The translations under genes were made by a program, and so were the position numbers. A stretch of DNA of 52,690 bases, taken from contig JAJOHG010000172.1 in assembly GCA_021029095.1 (NCBI GenBank), positions 1 to 52,690 on the forward strand. The letters run 5' to 3'. The notes beneath the pieces are model-generated. The model searched no databases and was not told the origin of the DNA. It saw only the letters and a list, made by a program, of their open reading frames with translations. Origin of the DNA: Phellopilus nigrolimitatus. Lineage: Eukaryota; Basidiomycota; Agaricomycetes; Hymenochaetales; Hymenochaetaceae. Below are positions 1 through 10,124 of this stretch, one piece after another. Positions within the stretch are counted from its first letter, which is position 1; each line of letters starts with the position of its first letter.

Positions 1-324
1 AAAGAAAACTGCCACTCCTATAGCGGCATGCAAAGCTAACCCAGAGGTGATGATTTCATTCTGCAGCGCGGAACATCAAGCCGAGTATTCTCGATCGAGG
101 AGAGGCACGGGTGAAGAATGCTATTTTCGGGATCGGAGGTTGGTTTGAGAGCACGAAGCGGGTGTTGGATGGAAGAGCGCATAAAACACGGATGACGTGT
201 GTGCAATTGTCGAACTGAAAGATGAAGGAGCAGAGGAAAGCTGAGCACAGTTCTAAATCGAAAGTAACCGGTGGAAAGAGCTGGTGTTCGTTCTTTGCTG
301 ATATGGTCGATGAAGGAAATAACG
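1..324. other. Outer flank and 3' region of F-box A
   Basis: No gene is supported here. Short open frames on the minus strand are not shared in frame with the right arm. The sequence from about 140 to 324 aligns with 48966-49147 on the other arm (the 3' flank of F-box A). Below about 140 the two sides become unrelated, so this stretch contains the left outer breakpoint of the duplication. Confidence 0.7.
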
Positions 325-1467
325 TCACATCCACTCCAATTCGACGTTAGCTTGCTTCAAAATTCGCTTCATCTCTAAAGGCGTCTCGTACTCGAGCTCC
401 TCAGCCAGATCCGGTTGCATGATAACAACGGTTTTCAGTTTGGGAAGTTGGCTGGTCACCATATCGGCGATCCATTCGCACTTGCGCAGGATGACTACAT
501 CATTTTCCTCATGAGCTTCGATTATACCTAAGCGCGCTATTTCCAACACCGCATCCTCCTTGAGCCAATCTAGCCCGAGATTGTTTGAGCAGAGCGCCAA
601 TTCGCAGAGGTCGGGTAAAGCATCAATTTTTATCGCATCGTCAAGCCCGTTCTCCGAAAAATCACGGAAAATGAGTGTCGTGAGTTTCCTGCCGTGTTTC
701 TCGACAAAGGCAACAAAAATTGTCTCTGAGTCTGGGTCTATAACCTCGATATCGGCCACACGCAATGAAGGGAGCTCGATCCGTAAGAATTCTTCCATTG
801 CGAAGGAGCTGTGAATGCGGAGGGTGTGCAGATTGGGAATTCCCGTGGTTATAAAGGGTATGTTGCACGGTCTATCGGGGAGCGCGGTAAGGTCTAAGAC
901 GTGCAAGTTCGACGCATAGTTTCCAAGGAACTTCGCTCCATTAGCTAGCGGTGCGTCTCCCCAACTGAATATCTTGAGCCTAGAGTGGCCCGGGACCAAA
1001 TGAAGAGGGGGATCCCCGACATCGTATGAATGTGCAAGGGAAAGGTGTAAGAGCTTCCCGGTAATTGTCAATCGTGGGATTTCACGCATAAGAAGTGAGC
1101 ATGTCCGATTGGACACAGATCGGGATATATCCAACCTCTTTGTATAAAGCTCGACAGAGTCAAGAAAGGACTTCAGAGTGTTTCCGAGGGATTTCTTGGG
1201 ACCGGTCGGGTATGCGCTACGAATGCATACATATTCGTATAGGAGCTTTCTCGTGATGAGATTGAAGTGCTTTGATACTAGGGAAAGCGAGTGCTTTGTT
1301 GCGATGTTCGCGAGATTCAGATCTTCAATGGATGCGGCTTTTGAGCAAAACGGGTTCCAGGGGTTGTGCCTGTCAAGGTCGGTACCCCATTCGACAAACG
1401 AAAAGACAGAGAAGATCTCGAGCAGGACTTCTGGAGGAAAGGGGCGTTTGAAGCTCTCCTCGGACAT
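325..1467 (-). CDS. F-box/LRR-like protein A, left copy
   Basis: Single-exon gene of 380 codons starting at the ATG at 1467. The N-terminus has an F-box-like helix (PPEVLLEIFS, residues about 11-20), then a block that also appears in the other F-box proteins of this window (TKHSLSLVS, LLYEYVCIR, YTKRLDIS). The remainder has irregular leucine-rich strands (NLHVLDLT, LPSLRVADI, LPDLCELAL). Proteins of this type usually act as substrate receptors of SCF ubiquitin ligases; the substrate cannot be inferred. The right-arm copy is 412 codons; the difference is mainly a shorter stretch after residue about 115, so the left copy has lost some repeat sequence. The product name is inferred from the F-box helix and the leucine pattern. 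Confidence 0.75.
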   Translation of the reverse strand: MSEESFKRPFPPEVLLEIFSVFSFVEWGTDLDRHNPWNPFCSKAASIEDLNLANIATKHSLSLVSKHFNLITRKLLYEYVCIRSAYPTGPKKSLGNTLKSFLDSVELYTKRLDISRSVSNRTCSLLMREIPRLTITGKLLHLSLAHSYDVGDPPLHLVPGHSRLKIFSWGDAPLANGAKFLGNYASNLHVLDLTALPDRPCNIPFITTGIPNLHTLRIHSSFAMEEFLRIELPSLRVADIEVIDPDSETIFVAFVEKHGRKLTTLIFRDFSENGLDDAIKIDALPDLCELALCSNNLGLDWLKEDAVLEIARLGIIEAHEENDVVILRKCEWIADMVTSQLPKLKTVVIMQPDLAEELEYETPLEMKRILKQANVELEWM

Positions 1468-2611
1468 CTTGGAAGAGTTTCGCTACGGGAAGGGACTTTC
1501 TTAACACATGTTGGCTGAAATTAGGAAGATAGTACGTGCCTATTATGACTGATCTGTTCGTGCACAATGCGTTGAAGGTCAAGCGATTTCAAGCTGCCAG
1601 CAAAGCAGGTTACACCGGTCACTAAATTGTCACTAAACATCACGTGTGACTAAATCATCCAACAGCTTACAAATACAAACTAACTCTCATCACTTCCGTC
1701 AGCGATCGAATCTGTATCGCCCCTCTCCTGTCTCTCGCGTTACTTGTACTTTTACTGGGTACCCCCATCTCTCCATATTTGCGCTCCGGCACCTCCCTTT
1801 CCACATAGTTGTGTTATTTACTTACCTTTGTTGTCTAGCGCGATAACGAGCTGTGATTAATCTCAATAACGAAGTGTGATAACGGCCACTTTCGTACTCA
1901 ATCAGATATCCACGAACTGCAGCACGATCCACCCCAAGGCCGCGGACCAGAAGAAGCTGAACTGTAATCTACCGTCCCATGGAACGGCACAGGACGCGTG
2001 TCTCTGAACACGGCATTTAGGACGTGTAATATGGCGGTACGATCCTGGCAGGTTTCACGTGGAAGGAGTGTTATGGCTTGAAATGGTGTGGCTTACCCGA
2101 CTGTCTACGTCTCGCTCGGATTCTTTGATCGCAGTGACTCATCACGGATGAAGGTCTTGGTCATGATGATACCGCATTGTCACTGCCACACGCCTTCCTG
2201 CGCCCTCCAAGCAACACCGTATATCGTTCCGTTGGCCGTCATAGCGCTTCTTGTGGTCAATTAGAGGTTTCAAAACCGGTCGAACACTCCTACCGACTTC
2301 GTAAAGAAGATATTTTGTTTTGTGCGCCTGAACCACAGAGGATGCTGCAACAGCTCCATCATCAAGCATTACGAAAGCCTAAATTCTCAAATAAGTCTTT
2401 GTCTTTTAAGTTTAAGGGATCATTGTCCTTGACAGGCCATGCAATCATGAAAGCAAGAGATTCATCGCTCAAATAAGTTAGGTATGAACATGTTTAGTTA
2501 GACTTGTATCTTAGAGGTCTATGATATAAATGACGGAACGGGAATAATGATTGTACTACTCACTGCCGCCCAACATTCCAATCACGAGAGCGCGGAACCG
2601 GATTTCATTGT
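1468..2611. other. Intergenic region with a left-arm-specific insertion
   Basis: Contains the upstream region of F-box A and the 3' flank of the peptidase gene. No convincing gene is present. From about 1700 to 2177 there are about 470 bp with no counterpart in the right arm, where the flanking sequences lie close together (around 47460-47500). No clear terminal repeats were found at its ends, so it could be an old insertion or a deletion on the right. A repeated CACGTG-containing element lies at 1593-1668. Confidence 0.5.
1593..1668. repeat. Dispersed CACGTG-containing element, copy 1 (left arm)
   Basis: The core CACGTGTGACTAAATCATC at 1641-1659 recurs at 8490-8508. In reverse, with small changes, it occurs at 41611-41629 and 47529-47546. 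The similarity extends either side (repeated GTCACTAAA units, then CAGCTT and ACAAATACAA). This copy lies about 170 bp upstream of the F-box A start codon. It may be the remnant of a small mobile element or a shared upstream regulatory element; CACGTG is the classical bHLH E-box. Confidence 0.6.
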
Positions 2612-5600
2612 TCAAAACTTCGACAACGGCACGTCGAGAACACTGTCCTCCACGGGCTTCGCAGGACCAGATAGTGCAAGACTTTCCCTGAAGGCCGCGC
2701 CGTCAGCAATGAACGCCGCGTTCGGACTGAGCTCGACGTCACCCTGGCCGACTGCAGGATGTGTAAGTGCAAGCTCCTCGAGTTCCGTGAGTAATGCTTC
2801 TACAGAAATTTCCGGTCGCTCTGCCTTCGCGTCATAGAGCACACCCTCCCAGTGTGCCTTGACCGCGGCGACAGGCGGCTCGTCCGCAGTTTGTGCGGAG
2901 AACGCTTCATCGTCAACAGTAACGCCCGCAGAGCGCAGTGCGACAAGGAATGCCTCCGCAGCGGCCAGGCTCAGCTTACGCGCGGGTGGATTCTTGGGAC
3001 GCATATGGATCGAGAGCTTCGAGCGGTTGGGTGAAGCGGGGTCGATGAACTCCTTGAACATTGCGAGCACGTCCGCCTTCGTTACTTTCTCAAGCAAAGC
3101 AGCGTCTCTTTCGTGACGGCTGAAGTCGAGGTAACCCGAAGCAATTCTGCTCCAGAAGCGTGCTGTCTCCTCGTTCAAGTTCTTCAGCTTTTCGGTCCAC
3201 TCATGAATGAGTCCCTTCTTCTGCTCCTCGAACTGCGTGTCATCCATTGTGTCGAATACGCCACGCATGTGTACAAGGAATGCTTCAATCCGCGATTCCA
3301 GGTACTTCGGGTCTTTCTCCGACTGCACAACGATCCGCAAGCCGATCGACTCGACGCTTTGCCATTCTGACGAGTGGACAATATAGCCTAATTGTTCCTG
3401 GGTGCGCAGGACATTGAAGGCCGGCTCGGCGATAATCTGCGCCATAAGCCGAAACGTTGTGCGCAGACGAGCGTTGGAAATGCTTCCTACATGGCAATAA
3501 TACGAGATGCTGGCGTTGGTTTCGTTCGGATAAGGCACCCGGAGTTCCCAAATGTAGTTGCAAGCTGGAACGTGATATATATAAAAATGACCATGCAAGG
3601 AACCATTTGAATTACCTTTAGGAAGTAGCCTTGAAAGCTCTTGAGGAAGTTCGCTCTCAGGAACAGGTTGAGCACTGAGGATGTCTTCGGACATGGATGC
3701 GATACGAATCGCTTCCTAAAAGATGCTTAGAAATGGTGCTAAAGCCTTTAAGCTGATAATTTCTCTTACCTCTTTTCGAAGATTTCCGTTCACTAAAACA
3801 AGGTACTTGAATTGCGAGAGGAGCATTTTGGTGTGCTCCCGCATTTCCTCAACAGTGATGCCTGTCAAAGTCGTCCGTCAGCTTCCATTTTGGAGAACAA
3901 AAAGAAGTTGGCTTGCCTTCAATTTCTGCAAGTTTCTCAGACAACGTGAATTGTCGGTCCGCCAGAAGATATCTGCCATAGTAATCCGAAAGCTGATAAG
4001 GCTGGCCAAGGAAAAGGTTTTCCCATTGTTGTTTGACCTTAGAATGGGACATAAGTCGATGATCGAAGACAAAGACCGCGAAGAAATAGACCAGCGCACC
4101 TCCTCCTTTATGACCGCCAGTCTGTCTTTTTTAATTTCGAGATTCTTGATCTTTTCAAGCACATGCTGAGTGAGGAGAGGCAACTTGTCGGTATACCCAC
4201 TCAGGCTGATGTACAGGCCCATTAAAGTCGACCCGAAGTTATAGCTCAGGCCCGCAAGTCCCGCGTCGTACGTATATTCGGAGAGTGCGTCTTCGACAAG
4301 GTCTGTATATAACCGCGTCATGACAGAGGCGCGTGCGGATGCGTCCGAAGCTGGTCTGGAAAAGACGGTTCAGAAGTCAATCGAACTTTCACGTATGTGT
4401 TTTTCTTTTTCTCTAAACTTACGTTCGGGCTTCAATCTTCACCTGTGCGCGAGGCACCCAGAACTGGTCGTCTTTCTTGTGCCAGACTTCCGTCAAAGGC
4501 GTACGCTTTATGAGACTAGGACACTTAAGAGGCTGTAAGTCGGTAGAAAAGAGATAAAAGGAAGTCAAATTCAAAAATGAAAAGCAGGAGGGTTGTCAAA
4601 CCTGTGAAACCTCTGTCTTCTCAACCTCGACGTTCGAAGGGATGAACTCGTTCGGTCCAGGGAGGAATAACTCCGGAATGTCGTTCGATTCGCGCGCCTG
4701 CAGTGTCGCAAGCCAAACAATCAGCAATGCGAAGTGTTGATACTAAATATATACCCACTAAAGAAACGAAGTCGTCTTCCAGCTTCCCCACCATGTACTC
4801 AGTGCCATACCATGGCTCCGTTTCCCACGGGCCCGTTATCCCGATGGCAGCGTGGTCTTTGGAGATTACAACGACACGCCCATTCTCCACAACAAGGCCG
4901 GCAAGAGTCTCGCGTACGAGCTGCTCATCCCAATCCCAGGTGAGCTGTGGCCCGCTCAGCATGAGTGCACGCGGCGTCGGATCCTTCACGTGCTCTGCAA
5001 TCCACGTCGCGTAATCGTCGGGAGGCGTCTTCTCCGCGAAGCGGAAGCGCATCGCGTCGAGCGTCTGAATCTCCTGCTGAAACCATGCGGGAAATGCGGA
5101 AGTACGTAGCAGGGAGAGGTATTTGTAACATGCGAGGAGCGCTTGGCGATAATTCTCTGCCAAAAAAGAGAGAAATGGGCGTTTCAGCAAATCAAACCCA
5201 CTGGAAGTTAGAAGATAAACGCACGGAACCCTTCCTTCGTCATATCGATTGCGACTTCGAACATTGCGAATCCGCGACCGAGGCTTTGCTCGCCAGCGCT
5301 GAGCGCTGTGATCCAGCCTTTATTCTTGAGATACGCATGTAACGAGCCAGGACCCTCGTGATTAACGAAGTGTGCGAGGAAGCTCGCCGGTTTGACGCGC
5401 CAGTGCGGCGCTTGGTAGGGGAGCGGGAAGGAGAGTTCGAATGCATAGATATCCATGATAGTCTTAGCATGGATGATTGTCTGCAAATATCATTGTAAAC
5501 ATAGGCAGGATGGATGACAGAGTTGCAAAGTGAGGCGTACGCCACGCTCATCTGGACCGAAAGGGTGCTCTAGTATAAGAGGCGCAGGATCTTGACCACG

Positions 5601-7094
5601 ATTTAAAATTGGCGAGAAGAGCGTCGCGGCGAGTTGAGTGAGCTCATCAAGGGATTCTGTGCAAATAATTAGTAATGCGTTTATCATTATAATTTTCTCT
5701 AGCAACCTTTTCCAATAAGCACCAGGCTCATCCGGCTGGCGCAGTATTCCTTGCTCCACCACTCAATCAGCCGGCGCCTCGTCTCTCTCCCGACCATGTC
5801 TGCATTAGCTTCAGTTTCACTACCAGTTGAGCTCACTGACAGCGTCGCCTTGTTCCCTGTGCCGAACTTTTTCCAAGCGTGCCCAGGGCGTGAGAGGTGC
5901 TTATTGAGCTGAAAGATGCGCCACATATCGTCCTGCAGGTTGTTCTTACTCTCTGAGTCGACCGCATTCATCTCGCGCAGCGTGCACGAGGGTGAGAAGA
6001 GCGGAGAGTGGAAGAAGCCAGCGAACCGTTCGAGTGCGCCTGCAAAGGCGGTCGAGGAGACTGAGAAGTAATAGTTGGTGTTGGAAGCGGCCGTATAGGC
6101 GTTGCCCATGCCGCTATTCTTTGCAAGATACTGAATGATTTGTGATAGTCAACGATGTCTCGGTCGAACGCATAAAAGTGCAATCACCTCCGAGTATTCA
6201 TTTTCCTTAGGATACTGTTCCGTTCCCTAAATACAGATATTTTTTCAGCACATGATTATAACGGGATGAGACCAGCACTCGGAAACATGACTCCTGCGAG
6301 CACTTCTTGCTCACCATAAACAACAGGTGTTCGCAAAAGTGGGCTAAGCCAGGAATATCATCCTAAGGAAAAAGGAGTCGCAATTAGTAAGGTAAGGCGC
6401 ATAAAAGCATAGAAAATGAGCAAGGTGGCTAGGAGAGTGCTATTACATGTCACGTTTCTTTTTTCAGTTCTACAAACTACCTGACATAGTGACAATTCCG
6501 TCCGACAGACTCGATTGTTTTGGCAGAAAATTCTTCCAAAATACAGGCTTTAAATGTTGGCAATAGATTTCAGAAAAGCAACGCCCGTTGCAGGCTTAAC
6601 TAAACTGCTTCTGCCACACATCTAGCACTCTACACCCGCAACTAAGATCCTTAGTGCTCAAAGGCACCAGAAGTCCACTAATGCTTATAACCGTAGCCCA
6701 TGTAAGCCTTAGCTCAGCTCGGCACACATCTCGCTCGCTCGACCTTCTCCATTCCGCAAGTATAAGCGATTAAAAGCTCGGCACTTACTGGGTCGCTGAG
6801 GTGTCCAACCGCCACGTCCATGCTCGCGGCGGCTTCGTCCGCACCCGCGTCATGCACCAGAACGGCCTCGAGCCCGTTCTCGAGGCGAACGACACGATAT
6901 GCGCGGTCGTCCTGCTCCGACTTCTGGATCGACGCGGTATAGACATGGTGCGCGGGCATCGCGCTACACGCGGGTACATACTGCCAATGTTCCGTATCAT
7001 TTTCTTTGTTCGACTGCACATGAGTAGGAGGTACGGGCGAGACAAAGCCAAGGTCGGAAGTGCGAAGAGTACTGTCGTGAGCGGTAGCAGGCAT
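2612..7094 (-). CDS. Insulin-degrading-enzyme-like M16 metallopeptidase, left copy
   Basis: A multi-exon gene, 14 exons by comparison with the right copy, read from the ATG at 7094 to the stop at 2612. Inverzincin motif HFCEH lies in the small second exon (near 6325), and the third zinc ligand glutamate lies in AVDSE of the next large exon. Later blocks match the M16 domains of Ste23/insulysin: NTNYYFS, YPKENEYSE, KREL-type permuted C-terminal region (EQLGYIVHS) and an R/Y-rich distal region. These enzymes are zinc proteases that enclose and degrade short peptides in the cytosol; fungal homologs (Axl1/Ste23) process pheromone precursors. Splice sites checked at most exons keep the frame, so this copy looks functional. 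The first intron is unusually long (about 410 bp). A conserved TATA-like box lies about 60 bp upstream. Confidence 0.9.
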
Positions 7095-7149
7095 AGCAAG
7101 AGTGGCAATTAGAAAGACTGGAGTGAACTGTCATGAGACAAGGGTGAAG

Positions 7150-7157
7150 CTTATATA
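7150..7157 (-). promoter_or_regulatory. TATA-like box of the left M16 peptidase gene
   Basis: TATATAAG on the minus strand, 56-63 bp upstream of the peptidase ATG. The box and its surroundings (through TTCACCCTTGTCTCATGAC) are preserved in the right arm at 42406-42413. Confidence 0.5.
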
Positions 7158-7264
7158 GCTCTATGCGTAGGCTTGGGACACGTAGGAAGTCTGTGGCGAG
7201 CTCATCGCCGAATCTGCTGAGAGGCCCGCTCATTATTGTTAATGAACGGCAAGTCCCGCCACAT

Positions 7265-8172
7265 CGGCAACGCTCGTTTTTGTGGCGATTGGCTTTAGCC
7301 ACGAAGGTGTTGTATTCCGCTTCATTTCTCAACTGAAAATATAACATATCAGATATACGGTAGTTACTACTTCACGTACCTTCGCCTCATTGAGCTGGTT
7401 CACCAGCATGCCAAACACGGAGACACCGACATCATTGAAGCCTTGCAACCACGCCTGGCCAAAATAGTCCGAAATTGACATCGACATAATGTAACTATAC
7501 TCCGGGTCCGAGTACGAGCGATCGCACTTCTCGCACCTTCATCCCTCTCCCGTCTCAATCACCTTCTCATTGCACTGATCACTCGGGCATGCCGTGTACG
7601 ACAGGTTGTCTACCTTGATGTGCACGATTAACGCTCGTCACGACAAGTTCTCTGGGGTGTCGCCCATCCCTACCTGCGATTCCTTGACCTCCGCAAGCAT
7701 GCGGAGCTCATTCCGGTCGAAGTTACCCTCACCTCCGCCAGACATTCCATTCGAGTAGCATTTGAAAGCGGGCACATTGCTGAGTAGATTATACCTGCAT
7801 ATTAACTTAAGAATGCTGGAAATATCATCAATATAGATAACGTACCGTCCACGAAGAACGTGGGCCTCAGTGATGTCAGGGCCATCATACTAGGCCCAAT
7901 CACCATGGACAGTAAACTACCTATCCAAACTCATTGGCACAGATGGCAAGAGAAAGAGGTTGGGCTCGTACCTCACAAATCGCCAACTTTGACACCCTTG
8001 AAGGTAATAACGGCATGCTGCCTGCACTGTACGATTCCGCCAGTTTTTCCCCGAGCGCCAGGCGTATGGAGAACTCAGAACGGAAGTTCGCGCTTCTTGA
8101 CTTATCTGCTTGTAGCTCTTGACGTGATCTCGAGACATCAGATATTTCCTTCACAGTTCCAATGTCACCTGT
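7265..8172 (-). pseudogene. RPA1 (replication protein A large subunit) fragment, left copy
   Basis: Conceptual translation on the minus strand shows RPA70 landmarks in the right order but in shifting frames. First come TVKEISDVS and SEFSIRLALG from DBD-B, then DITEAHVLRGRY, GNFDRNELRMLAEVKESQVG, and the DBD-C zinc ribbon with CPSDQCNEKVIE and RCEKCDRSY. Next are IMSMSISDYFGQAWLQGFND and DEAEYNTF-like sequence. It is dead: a TGA replaces the expected Trp codon just before RCEKC (near 7540), another in-frame TGA follows PENLS (near 7640), and the DBD-B part is frameshifted. N-terminal OB/DBD-A and the C-terminal trimer core are absent, so this was a fragment or was truncated before further decay. 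It lies immediately upstream of, and in the same direction as, the peptidase gene. Confidence 0.88.
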
Positions 8173-8465
8173 TATAAACCAAGGTCAGGCGATCACGGTT
8201 AATGTGCACAATGTAACTCACCGTAAGTACTGGCTTTTTGTATACTCTCAAGTTCAAAAAGCTGGTCTCAGTCAATACAGTTGCTTTGTGCCTTCCTTGC
8301 TTGCTCGATTATCCGTCTCGAATGCATTCGAAAAAACGGTCGTGATGAGGTTCCCCAGCTGCTTGTGTTTAATTTGAGGTTTGAAGCCGCCAGCGCAAAA
8401 GGCATCCGAAGCGGAAGCGATTGAAACTCGGCCTTACGGCCATCATTACTAATATGTGGCCAGCG

Positions 8466-8560
8466 TGTCACTAAACTGTCACCAAACGTCACGTGTGACT
8501 AAATCATCTCCGAGCAGCTTTGTTCCCAACAGCTTCCTCTACATACAATTTGTACAAATA
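8466..8560. repeat. Dispersed CACGTG-containing element, copy 2 (left arm)
   Basis: Same core as at 1641-1659, here at 8490-8508, with flanking GTCACTAAA units and a following CAGCTT/ACAAATACAAGC segment. It lies about 115-135 bp upstream of the left metallo-beta-lactamase start codon. Between 8173 and 8466 no gene is seen; this stretch also aligns with the right arm. Confidence 0.6.
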
Positions 8561-8622
8561 CAAGCTGACAATCGCTCTGCCAATTCGCTATCGCATTCCA
8601 AGGTTCTGATTTAATTGGAGGG

Positions 8623-9820
8623 ATGGAGGGTCTTCGGGTGCTACCAAACATCTCTCGAGTACGGAGTTCAGCTATGACGCGAGAATCCTTAGACGGGTCG
8701 CTGATGAAGTGCATTTGAAGCTGAGCGATTGTGTTGTTCGGATATTGGGTCAAGTATATCAGTTTTTATCGTGAGTTTTGAAGTCACGAAACTGATGTTG
8801 TGGTAGAACCCGGGCAAGTTTACCTTACAGGGTACGAACACCTACCTCGTTGGCCAACGTCCGCCATATATCCTCATCGACACGGGTGAAGGACGCGATT
8901 CGTACCCATCTCTCCTCGAATCTGCATTACAAGCCAATAGTGGAAGTGCTGTCAGGACTGAGAAATATAGCTGTCTCGTGTCAGACATAGTCATCACGCA
9001 CAAGCACCATGATCATTTTGGTGGACTGGCCGACGTGTTGAAGCTCTTACGCAAAATATATGATGAGGGTGGCGAAGAAGCGGGTGCTTATTCCCCACCT
9101 CGCATACACAAGTATCCCTCGCCGGCCTCGTCCACGTCGTCAACCCACGAAGACGCTTTTCAAACCATCCTCTCGTCCCTTTCCACGACATCCTATACCG
9201 CCTCGCCCTCGGGTACACCCATCCACGATCTCACCGAATCTCAGCATCTGCAAACCTCAGACGGATCCGCCTCGCTCGAAGTCCTGCATACGCCCGGCCA
9301 TACAACTGATTCCATCTGTTTGCTGTTACGTAGCAACACGCGACCACATGCACTTTTCTCAGCTGATAGCGTTCTCGGCCAGGGCATGGCTGTATTTGAG
9401 GATCTTGGCGCGTACATCCGGAGCCTACAGCGCGTTCTTGCGTGGCGGCTTGATACGGATGCCGACGCCGACTTCGCGGCGGTCTACCCGGGGCACGGTC
9501 CTGTCGTCGAGGACGGGCCGGCGCTCATCGCGGAGTACATCAAGCACCGGATGGACCGTGAGGCGCAGATAGTCGATGTGCTGAGTGGCCCGCCACCCGC
9601 TTCGGATTCGAAGGAGGGAAACGAAGAAACCGAGCGACCATCGGCGTGGACAATCTGGGGCGTCGTAGCTCAGATTTATAAGGACTATCCAGAAAGCCTG
9701 TGGCTACCTGCCGCGCACGGAGTGGGATTGCACCTGAAGAAGCTCGAAGGCGAGAGACGCGCGCGATATCTTGGGGGAGAAGGTGTTGAGCAGCGCTGGG
9801 TGCTGGTCTCGAAGTTATAG
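8623..9820 (+). CDS. LACTB2-like metallo-beta-lactamase fold hydrolase, left copy
   Basis: Model join(8623..8658, 8721..8753, 8807..9820), 360 codons; phases close and all introns are GT-AG. The first exons read MEGLRVLPNISR and LSDCVVRILGQ, then NPGKFTLQGTNTYLVG and LIDTGEG, which is the standard N-terminus of the LACTB2 family. The metal-binding motif is THKHHDH (residues about 87-93), followed by HTPGHT (third His region), FSADSVLG (Asp ligand) and YPGHGP (last His). LACTB2 proteins are mitochondrial or cytosolic endoribonucleases; some fungal members act as hydrolytic lactamases or polyketide thioesterases, so the substrate is open. No biosynthetic cluster surrounds it. It converges on the permease gene. 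Confidence 0.9.
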
Positions 9821-10124
9821 GAATATATGTCTGGTATGTTGTATATTATGCAAGCTGGACTCAGGACCGTTATGCACAGAAGGAATGCCCATTCTTGACC
9901 GGAGTTTGGGAATAGCAAGCAGATTTCAACTTTCCAAACCTGCGTTGCGGCTGGTACCGAATTGGAGAGTTGATTTTCAGACATTTACTTGCTTAGCCCA
10001 TCGACCACATTCTTTTTGAATTGAAATGACATTTGCGTTTCTGTATATAACGAAATCGACTCGTATAAATTTTGTGTACAGAACGCTGAAGGGAAAAGTG
10101 AGCAACGGGTTCGACAATCGTACT

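Noticed and set aside
8978..9820. Secondary-metabolite cluster around the metallo-beta-lactamase and permease
   Set aside because: There is no core synthase, P450 or transcription factor in either arm.
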